From Apostichopus japonicus (taxonomy: Eukaryota; Echinodermata; Holothuroidea; Aspidochirotida; Stichopodidae), in contig NC_092572.1 of NCBI RefSeq assembly GCF_037975245.1, forward strand, positions 21,688,489 to 21,752,488: DNA of 64,000 nt, written 5' to 3'. The position numbers and the translations under genes are program-made. The notes below the pieces were generated by a model that was not told the origin of the DNA, ran no database searches, and saw nothing but the letters and a program-made list of their open reading frames with translations. How positions within the stretch are numbered: position 1 is the first letter of the stretch; each line of letters begins with the position of its first letter. Of the stretch, positions 31,213 through 42,683 are shown piece by piece.

Positions 31213-34200
31213 ATATATATATATATCTATATCTATATATATATAGATATAGATATATATATATATATATATATATTCTTTGAATCATTTACTGCTTTAA
31301 TAGTCTTTATCTGCTTTTTTTTGTCCTTTGAATGCTTTATTTAGTCCTTTTACTATTCTATTGGTCCTTATCTATTCTATTAGTCCTTTAACTGCTTTAT
31401 TAGTCATTAACTAATCTATTAGTCCTTCACTGCTCTATTATTCCTTTAACTGACATATTAGTCCTAACTATTGGTCCTTTACTGTTATGTTAGTCTCTAA
31501 CTGCTATATAATACCTTTACTGCTCAATTATTTATCTACTGCTATATTAGTCTTTAACTTCTATATTGGTCATTTGCTGTTCTATTACTTCTGTACTACT
31601 CTATTAGTCCTTCAATTGCTCTAGTATTCCTTTACTGTTCTATTAGTCCTTTAACTGCTATATTATTCATTAACTATTCTATTAGTCCTTTAAATGCTTT
31701 ATTAGTCATTAAACTGCTATATTGGTCCTTTACTGCTATATTAGTACTTAAGTATTCTTTGAGTCCTTTACTACTCTATTAGTCTTTAACTATTCCATAA
31801 GTGTTTAACTATTATATCAGTTCTTTACTGCTATATTAGTCCCCTTACTGCTATATCTATATATATCTATATATATATATGGAAGGATATTACAACTGCA
31901 TAGAAGGAGGGGTGACGAAATCGACGGTCTTACTTAGTGTGGAAGGTATAGTGACATATTGATAAAAATATATTCAGTTCTAATTGCGAACATAATTTAT
32001 AGTTTATAAGATTGTGAACAAAAGTGGTTGTTATTTTGTTCATATATACCAGTGACCAGTCAATTTTGTGGCAAATGAAAGAACATTTGACGGGGTAAAT
32101 ACGTTTGAAACTGTATATATTTTACATTATTTGTAACTATTGTGTTACCACGATAACTTTGATGTGGTTATGTACCATAACATCTAGCTAAAGTCAAAGT
32201 CATTCAATCGAAGGAAATCTAATTTTCCGATAATCTATCTCATATATTATCCGTTATTTCTACTCTATATGTTATGATGGCGTCATACAGAGAGCGTTCC
32301 AAACAACTTTCAGTCTTTCACGTGTTGTTTTATGTTTTTTGGTTTATAATTGCAGTTCCTCCAATCTTGACGTTAAAAATTGATAACGGGAGTCACGTTA
32401 TCAATAATGGTAGCATTAATGTAAGATTGGACCAAGACATCGCCATCCAATGTGTAGCAGAGAGAGGAAGACCTGTTGTTTCTCTTGGGTTGGAGATAAA
32501 TGGCAATCCGAATTATGATGTCTTACTGTTTTTGTATTTGTTTGTTTATTTATTTAGACAAACCACGCTGCATAAGCCAGATCATTAACGACTTCTTCAC
32601 ATGTCACTGTACATCGAATCCAGCAGCTAATGTCATCATCCTAATTAATGGCTCACACAACGTGTATAGTCAAACAGTAACACTAAATTTTCATTATCCT
32701 GTAAATTTATCCTGTTTGGCGATCAATAGTATCGGCAAAACGACAACAGAGGCTGAATTATTTCTTCCAAATGTTAACCATAGTATACCTGGTAAGTAAC
32801 CTCTAAACTGTCAAACATGTTGATGTATATATTCTTATAATTAATATATATTATAGGCCTATACCTACCGACTTCAGTTTGGGTTGCCTGTCGTACTGCA
32901 CTCATCGATCACCGTTCACAACATTTCTTATGAAACTTTGCAACAATTGTTAAATGATTGAACATTACATGATTACATTTATATCGATAAGACCTACTTT
33001 ATCTGTATTACCATTGCCATAGCGGGGAGACTTGATGCAGTATATTTACTGTTGCATGTTTGCTCAAATTTACGAAAGAACCTGTGTACATCTACCCTGT
33101 GAATATATTCAATAATCAACAATTATGCGTTCCATTTCCCCACAGATGTTTATGACTCAACCACCGTCTTACCAAAGCAACTTACAAGTCTCTACACTAT
33201 TGGCATACCTATTTGTTCCATGGGTTTTCTGTTAGCATGTTTTCTTGTTTTCACTTATATGTTTTTATGGAGGAAAGGTAAGGACTATTCAAGCGGATTA
33301 TTTGAGACTCGGGTATATAGGTAGCTCGTTTTTTCCTTCTCCTTCTCCTTCTCTTGTTTCAAAGTCAGGAAATTTAGATGTAGGTATAAGTATTGTAAAC
33401 GCATTTGATCCTTATACTATTGAAACTATGGAAACAGTTTAACTATAAAGGTGTTTTGTTTTATAAACATCTTCAGGTTTAATCAAATTACAAATGTAAA
33501 GATAAGTTAATGATATGAGGAAACATTATATATTACATTTGGAGGTAATTGCTTCAATTGGAAATGTTAAGGTAAAAGAATCGGCCAAGTTAACATCATA
33601 GTAGACCAGATTGGTTTTCTACTATGTTTACCAAACAATTTTTGGAAATGATCATTTGAGATTTAGTCATTGTGTTGTTATCTTATCGAGCTTTTCCGTT
33701 ATCGATTTTCACTTAAGAAGGAATTAACTCACAAAATTGATTTTTTATTTCTTCGATTACAGTGTCAAGAAACCTACGAAGGTGAGTCTCGAGAACAGCA
33801 TATTCCACTGATTGCCACATGTGACCAGCTCCACTCACAATCCCCCTTCTCTTTCCCAAGTCTTTTCTAAATCCAGTCCCTGTTTTTGTTACTAAAATAA
33901 TGGTTATTTAATATCTTTACTGTAGATAAGACAGCCAATACAGTTGTACATTGATGATACAAAAGATGGAGGATTTTGTTTTTTCAATTTTGTTCCCTTT
34001 TGGTTTAGAAACCAGAGTGTCATCTCAAGTCATCCAATGAAAGTACTTGATAAAGGACCCTCAGATATCGATCAATCAAGTAAGGGTCATTTTGATTTCA
34101 AGTCGTTCTGTAAATAAGAGTTATCACACAATACCTTGTAAACTTTGTAAAGGGTCCATACTGAAGAACATAATGTTACGAACTGGTATAATACTGTCAT

Positions 34201-37200
34201 GCAAAAAATATTTTACTTAACAGTTTACACACTTAACAGTTTACATACTAGTCTTAATAATGGCAAAAATTGCATTGGTGTATTCCTCGACCTTTCGAAG
34301 GCGTTTGACACGATCGATCATACCATCCTTATCAATAAATTATTTTCATACGGCATTAGAGGAACTACTCTCAACTGGCTTGAAAGCTATATTTCGAACA
34401 GATATCAGTATACCTTGTATAAAAACTCTAGATCCGATCTTGCTAAAATTCGTTGCGGCGTTCCACAGGGTTCAGTCTTAGGTCCTTTGTTATTTATTCT
34501 ATATATTAATGATATTTGTCATGTCTCCAAACTAGCCAAAATCATTCTCTTTGCTGATGACACCAGTATTTTCTTCGAGAGCGACGACATAATCACATTA
34601 TCTTCCAACGTGTCAAATGAATTAAATAAATTCTGTAATTGGTTTTCAGCCAACAAATTATCATTAAATGTACAAAAAAGTAATTACATTGTCTTTAATA
34701 CCCGTAATACACTTATTTGGAATAAAGATATATGTATGGATGGGAAAATAATTAAGCAAGTTTATACTACTAAGTTTTTAGGTGTAAATATTGATTGTAA
34801 ACTTAGCTGGCGCAACCATATTTCAACTATTTGCAGTATAATTGCACGGAATGTTGGCATATTATCTAAGTTGAAATATTATCTATCGGAAAACATACTC
34901 AGAACACTATACCAGACCCTGGTTGTCCCGCATCTCACTTATTGTTCCATTATTTGGTCTGGTACATACAACACCAACCTTAACAATCTTATAATACTCC
35001 AAAAGGCAGCCATTCGCCACATAACACACTCAGCCCCATGTGAGCACACCAATCCCCTATTTATGAAACTCAACTTACTAAAATTGCACGATCTCATTAA
35101 AGTTAAGCTTGCATTATTTGCCTACAAGACCTGGAATGGATTACTACCAGCTGCCTTTGACAATTTTTTAACCAGTAACAGAGATGTACATAATCATAAC
35201 ACGAGGCATGCTAATCATGCCCACTATAATCTCTACAATACCACCATTGGAACTTTAAGCCTACAAAACCGTGCAACATAAACATGGAATCTTCTAATGA
35301 ACGATTTAAAGAGTAAAAAGTCAGTCACATCCTTTAAGAAGTGGTTTTGTAAGGAAATAATAGCTAGTTACTGACTAAAACTAAATTATACCTGTATGTA
35401 ATTACTATATATATATATTGAACATTTAATTTGTACTTATATCTATGTATGTATTCATACACATATATATATTTTGTTTTGTTTTTTCTTTCTTTTCTTT
35501 TCTTTCTTCAGGGAGTCTTCCACATTGCTAAGCTTCTAAGCTTTATGGAAGACTTCCTCCACTTTGTACTTTTGTGGCAAACAAATAAAATAAATAAAAT
35601 TTTAATATATGACAAATTAATAAGAGACATTAGCAAATTTAGCCCTACAGTAATCTTGTTAGTACTATATAGAACCAATGTTGAATATAACAACATAAAA
35701 TGTTCTGTATTTTCATTGGTATTATTGAATATTGCTGAAATGACATTCACATGCATAACTTAATACTCACAATATTCAAACATTAAAACAAATATATGAT
35801 TACTAACTATTGTATTATGACGGAGTTATATATCGTTAGTTTCAAGTTTAACAAAATATTAACTTCATTTACAGTCAATCAAAAAGGAGGAAGGTAAGCG
35901 TTAGTTATCAATTTAGTCTAGCAAAACCTTGACGCTTTGGAATTGAGTTTATATTTGAATGCTAAAGCCTGAAGGTATTTTGATTTCGAAACTGACAGAT
36001 AAGTTGCATTGAAATATTTTACTTTTAAGTAACAACAAGGTGTATAATGTTGCTATTATCCCTTGGTATGAACTATCATGGAATGTCCAAGTTCTTTTCG
36101 TTGTTTATTTCTGTAGAAGGGAAGAATTACCAGAGATACCTGTTGACGAGGACAACTCGCAGAACTCGCACCATTCTGAAGGGAATGAACCTAGTAGGTT
36201 ACTCAAATAAATCTTATTTTAAAGAAATGAATCAATGAAGGCATTTACGAAACTACAACATTTATTACACCGTAAGTAGAGCCCAGAGTACGTGTAACAT
36301 AGTACGATTAGAGAGCCAGTAACATAAAGTAATAACACTTAAGAAACTGAGAAATTACGCATGAAAAAGTTGTATAGGCTAGTATATTTTATAAATGTCC
36401 TCCCAAAGGAAAGCATTAAGTATAATCATTTTAGACAGCTACTTTTGTTAAATTTGACATACACCAGAAAGCTTCGGTCTAAATTACTGAAGGTAACGAT
36501 ATGTATTTCCTTAACGAATCTTTTCATTTTTCATTTTCTGGCAGATTACTATTCTACAGCAGATGCGATTGCAGGTAATGATGCCCGGATGTTGAGTGAG
36601 AAAGATATTTCCATCAACATGAAAATTAAAATGGGAAACATCTACCAAAGATGGATAGGATCTGTTAATCTTTTTAAGGAGACCAATAAGTGTGTTGTAA
36701 TAACAACAATGTCAGGTTAGTGATAACATTTATTATTCAATATCTATAATCCAAAGGCTGATGTTAACGTCGGAGTCAGAGATTGATATCGTCAATCATA
36801 TTTATATCATTTAAATGAATAACTTATATTAAGTGACCTTGTGAGCAACATTTTGATTGGTACATATTATCACGCTTTAATTTAATGCTGACCCTTTTCT
36901 GTCATATTTTCAGAAAAGCTCATTAGAAAGAAAAATATTCATTGGGAGGCTTTCATCAGAAAATGTCTCGAGTTGCCAGCATCGAACCATCTAGCTAAGA
37001 TTGAAGCAATATCTATCCAAAGCAGTGAGTTTGTCCTTTACATGCTTTAAAGAAGTAATAATGAGAAAAGTTGGAATGTGAATCGTATCGAATCGTGTTC
37101 ATTAAAACTAACATTCTCGGGTTATGGACTTAGCCCCACCCATCCCTCATCGGGTGTGATGAGTGACAGTAAAGGAAGATAATGTTCTCATGAACAGTCT

Positions 37201-40200
37201 GGAGTCGACAAGATCTTCTGATCAAGTCAAGGATATATTGTCCGAACAGGAGTTAATCATCCCGGAGGGATTTTATTAACATTGATATTAATTCGAATTG
37301 ATAATTAAGCTAGCCAGTTTTCATCCCGATTATAATCATATTCAATGACATTTTATAATTTATGGAGATTTGTTTGTTTTAGGTAAACTGTTCCTTATAA
37401 GTGAGCATCTCAACTGTGAAAATCTGCATAGCGTCTTGTCACGTGATACTAAAGATAAAGGAGACTACTATTGTTGTAGTTCATTGTCAGTTCCTGACGT
37501 CATCAAACACGTAGCTGGAGTATTGGAAGGAATGGACGTGCTTAAGACATTCGGGGTAAGAAATGTAAAACTTGCCTGAGTTATCAGCTAAATATTGTTT
37601 TAATTTAGTCATCAACCTCGGCACTGTTTGTTGTAAAGTTGCTATTTGTGTCTAACTTATTTGTAAACAAAACAAGCTTTCATTCAAACTCGAGACCACT
37701 TTAATTATTTAACAACTGCTCAAATGATTGGTTTCATATTCTGTCAGTTCCTCCACCCTGGCTTAACAACCAAAAAGGTGTTACTAACCAAGGAAGGACA
37801 GGTTAAATTATTTGACTTCTGTCTTGCCGGCGATGCACCAAAAATAGCTGCTCTTAAGAAAGCACAGGTAAATAACACAATCATTAATCGAAGTATGACC
37901 TTGTTCTTTGTGTCTAATAATGATATATATATATATATTTACTTAGTTACTTGCACGGTCTTTATCATCAGAATAAGTGTCTTTTGTAATGGATAGCGGA
38001 GTCTTAGATGTACAACTTTATTTAGATCAAGCTAAGAAAAGCACAAAATACTTTAACTGAATTGCTCGTTTTCGTTAAGTTTTTGCATATTTGGTGGATT
38101 TCATTAGAGAAGTACATTGTTACTATTATTTGAATGGAAAGCTGAATATACTTAAATCTCATACATGGACTGCTATAAACTGTTTTCATAATATAGTTAA
38201 AAATACTCCATATCCAAATCACTGTTTACTCTTAATCAAAACCTCTCTATATTGAATGACATCCCATAGCCAAGTTGAATAATTTTTCAATGTAACTTAC
38301 CATCAATTCGACTTAGAAAACAAAAATCAGCGGTGATTCTATTGAAAAAAGTGTACAATTCTGGATTAGTATTACCTGAATGTAACACTAACATATTAAT
38401 ACAATAAACTTTCATTTGTTGTAAACTCTTTTTCTTTTCAGGTTCCTACGGTAACTTTGAACCAATTTCCACCTGAAATGTTACTGTTGAATCATTATAC
38501 AGAAACCAGTGACGTGTGGTCTACAGCAGTAGTAATATGGGAGATTATGGCAGCTGGTAAAGAAATTTAATAATAAGGAAATACTTGTAGCAAATAATAA
38601 AGTGTTCAATAACAAAATACGTTGCTTATTATAACAGAAAACTACAGCAGTTATCAATAAAAAAGTTTCATGTTTCACATTTGATTAGTAAATTGAATTT
38701 TATTGAGTATATTTATCTCCAATAAAATAAGTACTTCACAAATAACTCAAGTTTTTGAGTTTCACTTAAGTGAGTCAAGTGGATTTGCTCAAATATTAAC
38801 AGTAACTTGAATGCGGAAGAAACATGTAAATATTCTATAAAGAAAACTAACATATTATCTATAGAGACATCTAGATATATTGTACATGAAATACCGTCGA
38901 ATGCAATCCAGTACCAAATTATAATATTGCACATTTTCTTTTTTTTTTGGTGACGGAAATTTACATTACTGCTCTTATCGGTATGTAAGGTTAGTTTATT
39001 AGAAGCAGAGACATGGGCATCATTTGTTGTCTGAAATTAATTACAGTATTTATAACAATTGGTAGTATCATGTATAAGTAGAGTGAATGCAAGAGGGCAA
39101 GAAGTGAGTTTGATAATATTCATGACAGACACCCACCTGAACAAATGTCTGGAAGACATGATTACCTTGGCCACTGGCATTTTCCTACTAATCCCCTGCA
39201 CAGTACTCTTGGTGTGCTCAAAGTCAGCGATGTTCATATTTTCAAAATGTGTACTTTTGCTTACAAATACATTAACAATGCACTGCCTCGTGTCTTTCGG
39301 AATATTGTAGACCGAAGATTTGGGTCAGATATCTCAAACGTCACAAAACAAATGTACTATTCTCTGTCACTAAACACCGCTCTAAACATGGAAAGTTTCT
39401 GCTAAACAATTACTGTTAGTAAATATGGAATAATCTAAGTATATTTTTTATCTAAATCATCTCAGTATAAATCTTACTTCCAAGTACCGTGATTGATATT
39501 ATTGTCAATTTTGTTTGGTACATTTTGTTTTTCTTCTTACTTTGTTCTGTTTTTTCTTTCTTTTTCTTTAGGGTTAATTTTGCTTAACATTTTATGTTTT
39601 TTCTAGTATCCTGTATATACCATTACTGCACTGTTTTATATGTACTAACTGAACTGAACTGGTGTTCCCTCCATACACAAGTTGGATGTACATATACTAG
39701 TTTCGATGTTTCTACACTCGCACATCTCTTAGGAAACCCACCATTTCCTGTCAACAAGGAAGTTACTAGTGTTAGCGGAGAAGCGACCACACCATCAGCA
39801 CCATGGCCGGAGAAGTACTTGCAGATAAAGTAAGAGAGAAGCCGATCTTTAAAGTACCCTTTCATTCTATGTCGAAGTATCGAAGTGTCGAAGTAAACGC
39901 ATTCCATACTAGTTGAAGTCGGTGTGTAATTAATTCTGTATTTCTCTATTTGACAGACAAATATTTAAAAGTTATTGTAGGTTGCACAACTATCACACAG
40001 TGTAGCCTATGCGTTTTTTGTAGTTGGATTAAAAGAAAGTTAATACGATAGATTAATTGTGGAGTATTGATTTATACTTAAGTCTACTTAGGTTGCCATA
40101 AATGAAGAAAGCGTGTTATGGTAGGCTGACTTGTTTGTTTCAGGTACTTTCATCCAAGTGAGTGTTTCCATAGTCACTTTAATTAGAACTATGTAATACT

Positions 40201-42449
40201 CATTGATATGTAAATTGTTGAAAGAGTCCTTTATTTTAACCAAATAATAGCCTCACTATTTCTAGTGGGAAATCTAACAAGAAATTGATCATGAAAGTAA
40301 AACTTATTAAATGTGTTTATTAGTTTAACACTTCTTGTATTTCATATTTACATTGAAACATATAAAATAGTACACTGCATCTGCTGATTCACTATTTGAT
40401 TTGATTTCTTAATCATGTGCAGAGATAAAATCTTGTTCGATTGCTGGAATCATAACTCTTCTCTTAGACCTTCCATTCATCATCTGAGGGGAACATTCGT
40501 AGCTGTAAGTAATCTATTACTCATCTTTAGAACAGATATCAGTCACCGTAACGTTGCGTAGGTGGTATCAACATCATTGTTACACATGCACAATGAATAA
40601 ACTTTTGTCCCCAATTGAAACTTAAGATTAAGAGTTTTACCAAGTTGTTGAATGAAGTTTAAGCAGTAGTTCACAAACTCTATCATTATCCTGCTATATT
40701 CAGCGTTCCTTAATATCTTCATGTTAGTCATCTCCGTCAAATTGGAATCCATGAGTAGGAAATGGAATCGAAAAGTCAATATTTAGTGAGGTTTAGTTAT
40801 TGATATCGATAACAACCGAGTTAAATCATTCTGACAACTAAAACAATATTAAAACGCGTAATAGAATTCATAAAATGTTATGGTTTGACACAAAAAAATG
40901 GCCACAGATATACCACATGAAGTAAAGCGGCATTTTATTCACAATAAAGGTCCTATGTCGACCATCACGATGTGCTAAGTCACGTGCAAGGATAACAATG
41001 TAACTGAATATGTAATTTCAGATTAGGCAGTGTATCATAAAAAATCGATAATCGATAGTTGTAGTTATACAAAATGTCTCATATTACCAGCTTATATGGC
41101 TTCATATAATTTCCATTTACTGCATATTTAATTTAAATATATGTGGTATGTCAGACGATGAATAAATCCTCACTTCGGTGTAACCACGACATAATGTATT
41201 CTAAGATACACTGTTGAATACACTTGACATGGGCTCTCTTTACTGTTGCGTTGAGGTTCACAAAAATGTTCATATCTAACTCTTGATTTGATTGTTCCTT
41301 TAATGTAAAGAAGGACAGTTCAGGAGACGTTAAATATATATTGAGCATTTGTTTGTTGATAGTGTCTTAAAAAAGTCCCCGCATTTTCCCTTAACAGATA
41401 TTTGAAAAACTAATCGCGGACAGTTTTTATGAGATACCGATACCTACGACGTATCTACCTATGAGAGCCCCTGATACCGCTCAACCTTCCTATGCAGAAC
41501 ACATCTACCATGCTGCAATGTGAACTGATAAGCAGACCACATATGCCATGCTGTAGAGTATAACAGGGTGTCGCATATGTTCTGATCGGCAGTCAATATT
41601 GACTACAGCAGAGTTTACCTCCGCAATTAGATAGTTATTATGCAGGATAGTAGATTCGGATTTTCTCATTGGTTTCAATTGCTCTGCTTTCTGTAAAAAT
41701 TATTCTTATTTTTAATATTAGTATAATAATTAATATTATAACTGTTATTATTAATATTACAATTATTAATTTTTTTAATTATAATTATTATGATAATGAT
41801 GATTATTATTTTTTATTATTACTATTATTATTATGATTATTTTTATGATTTTTATGATTATTATTATTTTACTATATATGTTGAGCATAAAGTTTTAAAA
41901 CTTTGTAACAACAAATTCAACTTTGATCTTTCATTGGTTATGTGAAAACTTAAGCTTTTTCAATAATCACAGCAACGAATGAAATATAATTGTACTTTAC
42001 CAATGACCTTCCTTTTCTAGTTAACCGTTCTTCACCAAAGCAATTCTCGCACATTTGGACACTGCTTTGTTCCGTAATAAGGTTATCAAGGCATTTGGAT
42101 ATTTCCCATTTAAGCAGCTAACTCTTGTTCTCTGTGGTTACAAAAGGCTTGCATGATGTAATCGCCATTTTTCTGTAATGATTTATTGGCGTCTTTTCAA
42201 GGCTAGTAGACATAAACTTCAAATACCCTTTCTTCATTCTGTTGCTATAAACAACCTCAAAAGTTTCTGATATATTCATATAACTATATATAACATTAAC
42301 AGCGTCAGTCAGGTGAAAGTTATAGAACGAAGCAACCCTACTATGCTTACCATATTACTAATTTCCTCAATATATGAGTTTCACATTTACTCCTAAGTTT
42401 CATATTTGATAAATTCTATCTTCATATTTTCTTGTTACAGCTAGTGTAG
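25606..42449 (+). CDS. Unit 3: complete Ig-receptor tyrosine pseudokinase
   Basis: This is the most complete gene of the array. With one Ig3 exon the chain is 2202 nt: signal peptide 1-22, Ig1 23-126, Ig2 127-231, Ig3 232-309, transmembrane helix about 326-351, juxtamembrane to 441, kinase-like domain 442-733. Using both intact Ig3 exons gives 811 residues, also in frame. The domain keeps the layout of a receptor tyrosine kinase: P-loop region, alpha-C, hinge, catalytic loop, DFG, APE, W-E-I and C-W-x(6)-R-P. However, the P-loop glycines, beta-3 Lys (Thr about 495), HRD Asp (Gly598), loop Asn (Lys603) and DFG Gly (Cys618) are all changed. A catalytically dead receptor working as a ligand sink or partner of an active kinase is the likeliest role. 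It could also be a young pseudogene, though no stop or frameshift interrupts it. A LINE lies in one intron. Confidence 0.78.
27212..27326. repeat. Hairpin element, unit 3 copy 1
   Basis: An inverted repeat with GTGTAAAAGT and ACTTTTACAC ends and inner GATCCTGCTAGGATCGAAAC complementarity. Confidence 0.65.
27652..27766. repeat. Hairpin element, unit 3 copy 2
   Basis: A second copy created by the local direct duplication of about 435 bp. It differs from copy 1 at a few bases. Confidence 0.65.
28064..28375 (+). CDS. Unit 3 exon 2: Ig1, V-like domain
   Basis: The 312-nt exon is phase 1 to 1. Relative to unit 2 it differs at only two residues (V for F in [14 protein letters not shown] for SLVCAV). 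Both Cys, the core Trp and DMEGYYNC are intact. Confidence 0.85.
28631..28945 (+). CDS. Unit 3 exon 3: Ig2
   Basis: The 315-nt exon is phase 1 to 1, with [19 protein letters not shown] and [10 protein letters not shown]. The core Trp is present. Confidence 0.85.
30013..30246 (+). CDS. Unit 3 exon 4: first Ig3, intact
   Basis: The 234-nt exon is phase 1 to 1. It lacks the single-base gain that disables the unit 2 counterpart ([17 protein letters not shown]). Confidence 0.85.
30655..31146. mobile_element. MITE-like element, unit 3
   Basis: Orthologous copy of 12394-12881. The right terminal repeat carries one change (TCCGACGCACCT). Confidence 0.6.
31147..31274. repeat. (TA)n tract, unit 3
   Basis: About 130 bp of TA/TATC repeat, longer than the 75-bp counterpart in unit 2. 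Confidence 0.9.
31275..31858. repeat. Second minisatellite copy, unit 3
   Basis: Counterpart of 12955-13553, part of the internal cassette duplication. Confidence 0.8.
31877..31945 (+). pseudogene. Remnant of a second Ig1 exon, unit 3
   Basis: The same 69-nt 3' remnant and donor as 13571-13639, preceded by (TA)n. Confidence 0.85.
32356..32510 (+). pseudogene. Truncated second Ig2 exon fused to intron, unit 3
   Basis: It has the same junction and filler as unit 2 (break after NGNP), so the rearrangement happened once, before the recent duplication. Confidence 0.85.
32558..32791 (+). CDS. Unit 3: second Ig3 exon, intact
   Basis: The 234-nt exon is phase 1 to 1. It differs from the unit 2 copy by NVI for NVT, which removes one glycosylation sequon. 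It can be used instead of, or after, the first Ig3. Confidence 0.75.
33146..33277 (+). CDS. Unit 3: transmembrane exon
   Basis: The 132-nt exon is phase 1 to 1: a stalk, then [20 protein letters not shown] and a basic stop-transfer end. Confidence 0.85.
33763..33781 (+). CDS. Unit 3: 19-nt juxtamembrane microexon
   Basis: Same sequence and splice sites as 15457-15475. Confidence 0.5.
33931..34079 (+). CDS. Unit 3: juxtamembrane exon (tentative)
   Basis: Counterpart of 15625-15773. The upstream-AG problem is the same. It is kept because it is open and in phase. Confidence 0.4.
34214..35281 (+). pseudogene. Reverse transcriptase ORF of the inserted LINE
   Basis: About 355 codons are open. 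RT motifs are seen in order: the Asp-containing [10 protein letters not shown], the PQGSVLGP loop, the FADD active site and a [10 protein letters not shown]-type segment. A TAA at 35279-35281 interrupts the frame, yet the same frame continues for about 33 codons ([24 protein letters not shown]) with the usual end of such proteins. The TAA therefore looks like a single later nonsense change. The 5' part of the gene is missing. Confidence 0.8.
34216..35598 (+). mobile_element. 5'-truncated non-LTR retrotransposon inserted in unit 3
   Basis: This 1383-bp insertion is absent from the same intron of unit 2. It encodes the central and C-terminal part of a reverse transcriptase of Jockey/CR1 type: [35 protein letters not shown] and the catalytic LFADDTS box. 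It ends in an AAAT-type A-rich tail and is flanked by the direct repeat ATTTTA (34210-34215 and 35599-35604). The endonuclease part is missing, so it cannot move by itself. It lies in the sense orientation between juxtamembrane exons. Confidence 0.85.
35875..35893 (+). CDS. Unit 3: second 19-nt microexon
   Basis: Same sequence as 16178-16196, flanked by ATTTACAG and GTAAGC. Confidence 0.5.
36117..36193 (+). CDS. Unit 3: acidic juxtamembrane exon
   Basis: The 77-nt exon, [15 protein letters not shown] onward, ends phase 1 at A|GTAGGT. Confidence 0.6.
36545..36715 (+). CDS. Unit 3: kinase-like N-lobe exon
   Basis: The 171-nt exon is phase 1 to 1 and begins [13 protein letters not shown]. The P-loop region is [13 protein letters not shown] and the beta-3 region CVVITTMSG, without the ATP-anchoring Lys. 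Confidence 0.75.
36914..37024 (+). CDS. Unit 3: alpha-C helix exon (absent from unit 2)
   Basis: The 111-nt exon is phase 1 to 1, with acceptor CATATTTTCAG and donor GTGAGT. It encodes [18 protein letters not shown] and then [15 protein letters not shown], matching the alpha-C helix and the H-x-N-I beta-4 entry of tyrosine kinases. The symmetric phase explains why its loss in unit 2 leaves the frame open. Confidence 0.75.
37383..37555 (+). CDS. Unit 3: kinase-like hinge, alpha-D and alpha-E exon
   Basis: The 173-nt exon is phase 1 to 0, with [18 protein letters not shown] and [15 protein letters not shown]. Confidence 0.8.
37748..37867 (+). CDS. Unit 3: degenerate catalytic-loop and DFG exon
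   Basis: The 120-nt exon is phase 0 to 0, with [13 protein letters not shown] and LFDFCLAGD. The protein is the same as in unit 2. Confidence 0.85.
38442..38556 (+). CDS. Unit 3: kinase-like APE and subdomain IX exon
   Basis: The 115-nt exon is identical to unit 2. Just after it (about 38,565) similarity to unit 2 drops sharply, marking the right end of the recent duplication. Confidence 0.85.
39037..39662 (+). mobile_element. LINE 3'-end fragment, unit 3 intron (diverged)
   Basis: The same insertion as in units 1 and 2 but with more substitutions, small deletions and a shorter TGAAC tail, consistent with an older split of this part of the array. Confidence 0.6.
39733..39829 (+). CDS. Unit 3: kinase-like subdomain X exon
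   Basis: The 97-nt exon is phase 1 to 2 and has SVSGEA in place of SVDGEA of units 1 and 2. Confidence 0.8.
40423..40504 (+). CDS. Unit 3: kinase-like subdomain XI exon
   Basis: The 82-nt exon is phase 2 to 0. The protein is the same as in unit 1 even though the flanking introns are clearly diverged, which suggests constraint on this exon. Confidence 0.8.
41690..41880. repeat. ATT-rich microsatellite, unit 3
   Basis: Shorter counterpart of 4015-4265. Confidence 0.85.
42441..42449 (+). CDS. Unit 3 terminal coding exon (Leu-Val-stop)
   Basis: CTA GTG TAG after TTCTTGTTACAG is kept unchanged in this more diverged copy, the best support for the terminal exon. Confidence 0.5.
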   Translation, partial: LV

Positions 42450-42677
42450 TAAAATTATCCATTCGATGGATGCCAACAGTCTGTAATTATTATAAACAGT
42501 TTACATACTTTTGTTTTAATACATTCCTATACGTTCCGTGCAGTTACATTGCACATCGTTTTGGTGGCTACCGTAATTTTACCCTCATTTTCTGGAACCA
42601 AGAGCACAGTTTGTTATCTATTTTTATCACGCTTAGATGACATTCAAAGCTTAAGTAATATTAATGATGAATTAACG

Positions 42678-42683
42678 AATAAA
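42678..42683 (+). terminator. Polyadenylation signal of unit 3
   Basis: AATAAA followed by TTTCTGTGGGCGTCTTTC; position conserved with units 1 and 2. Confidence 0.5.
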
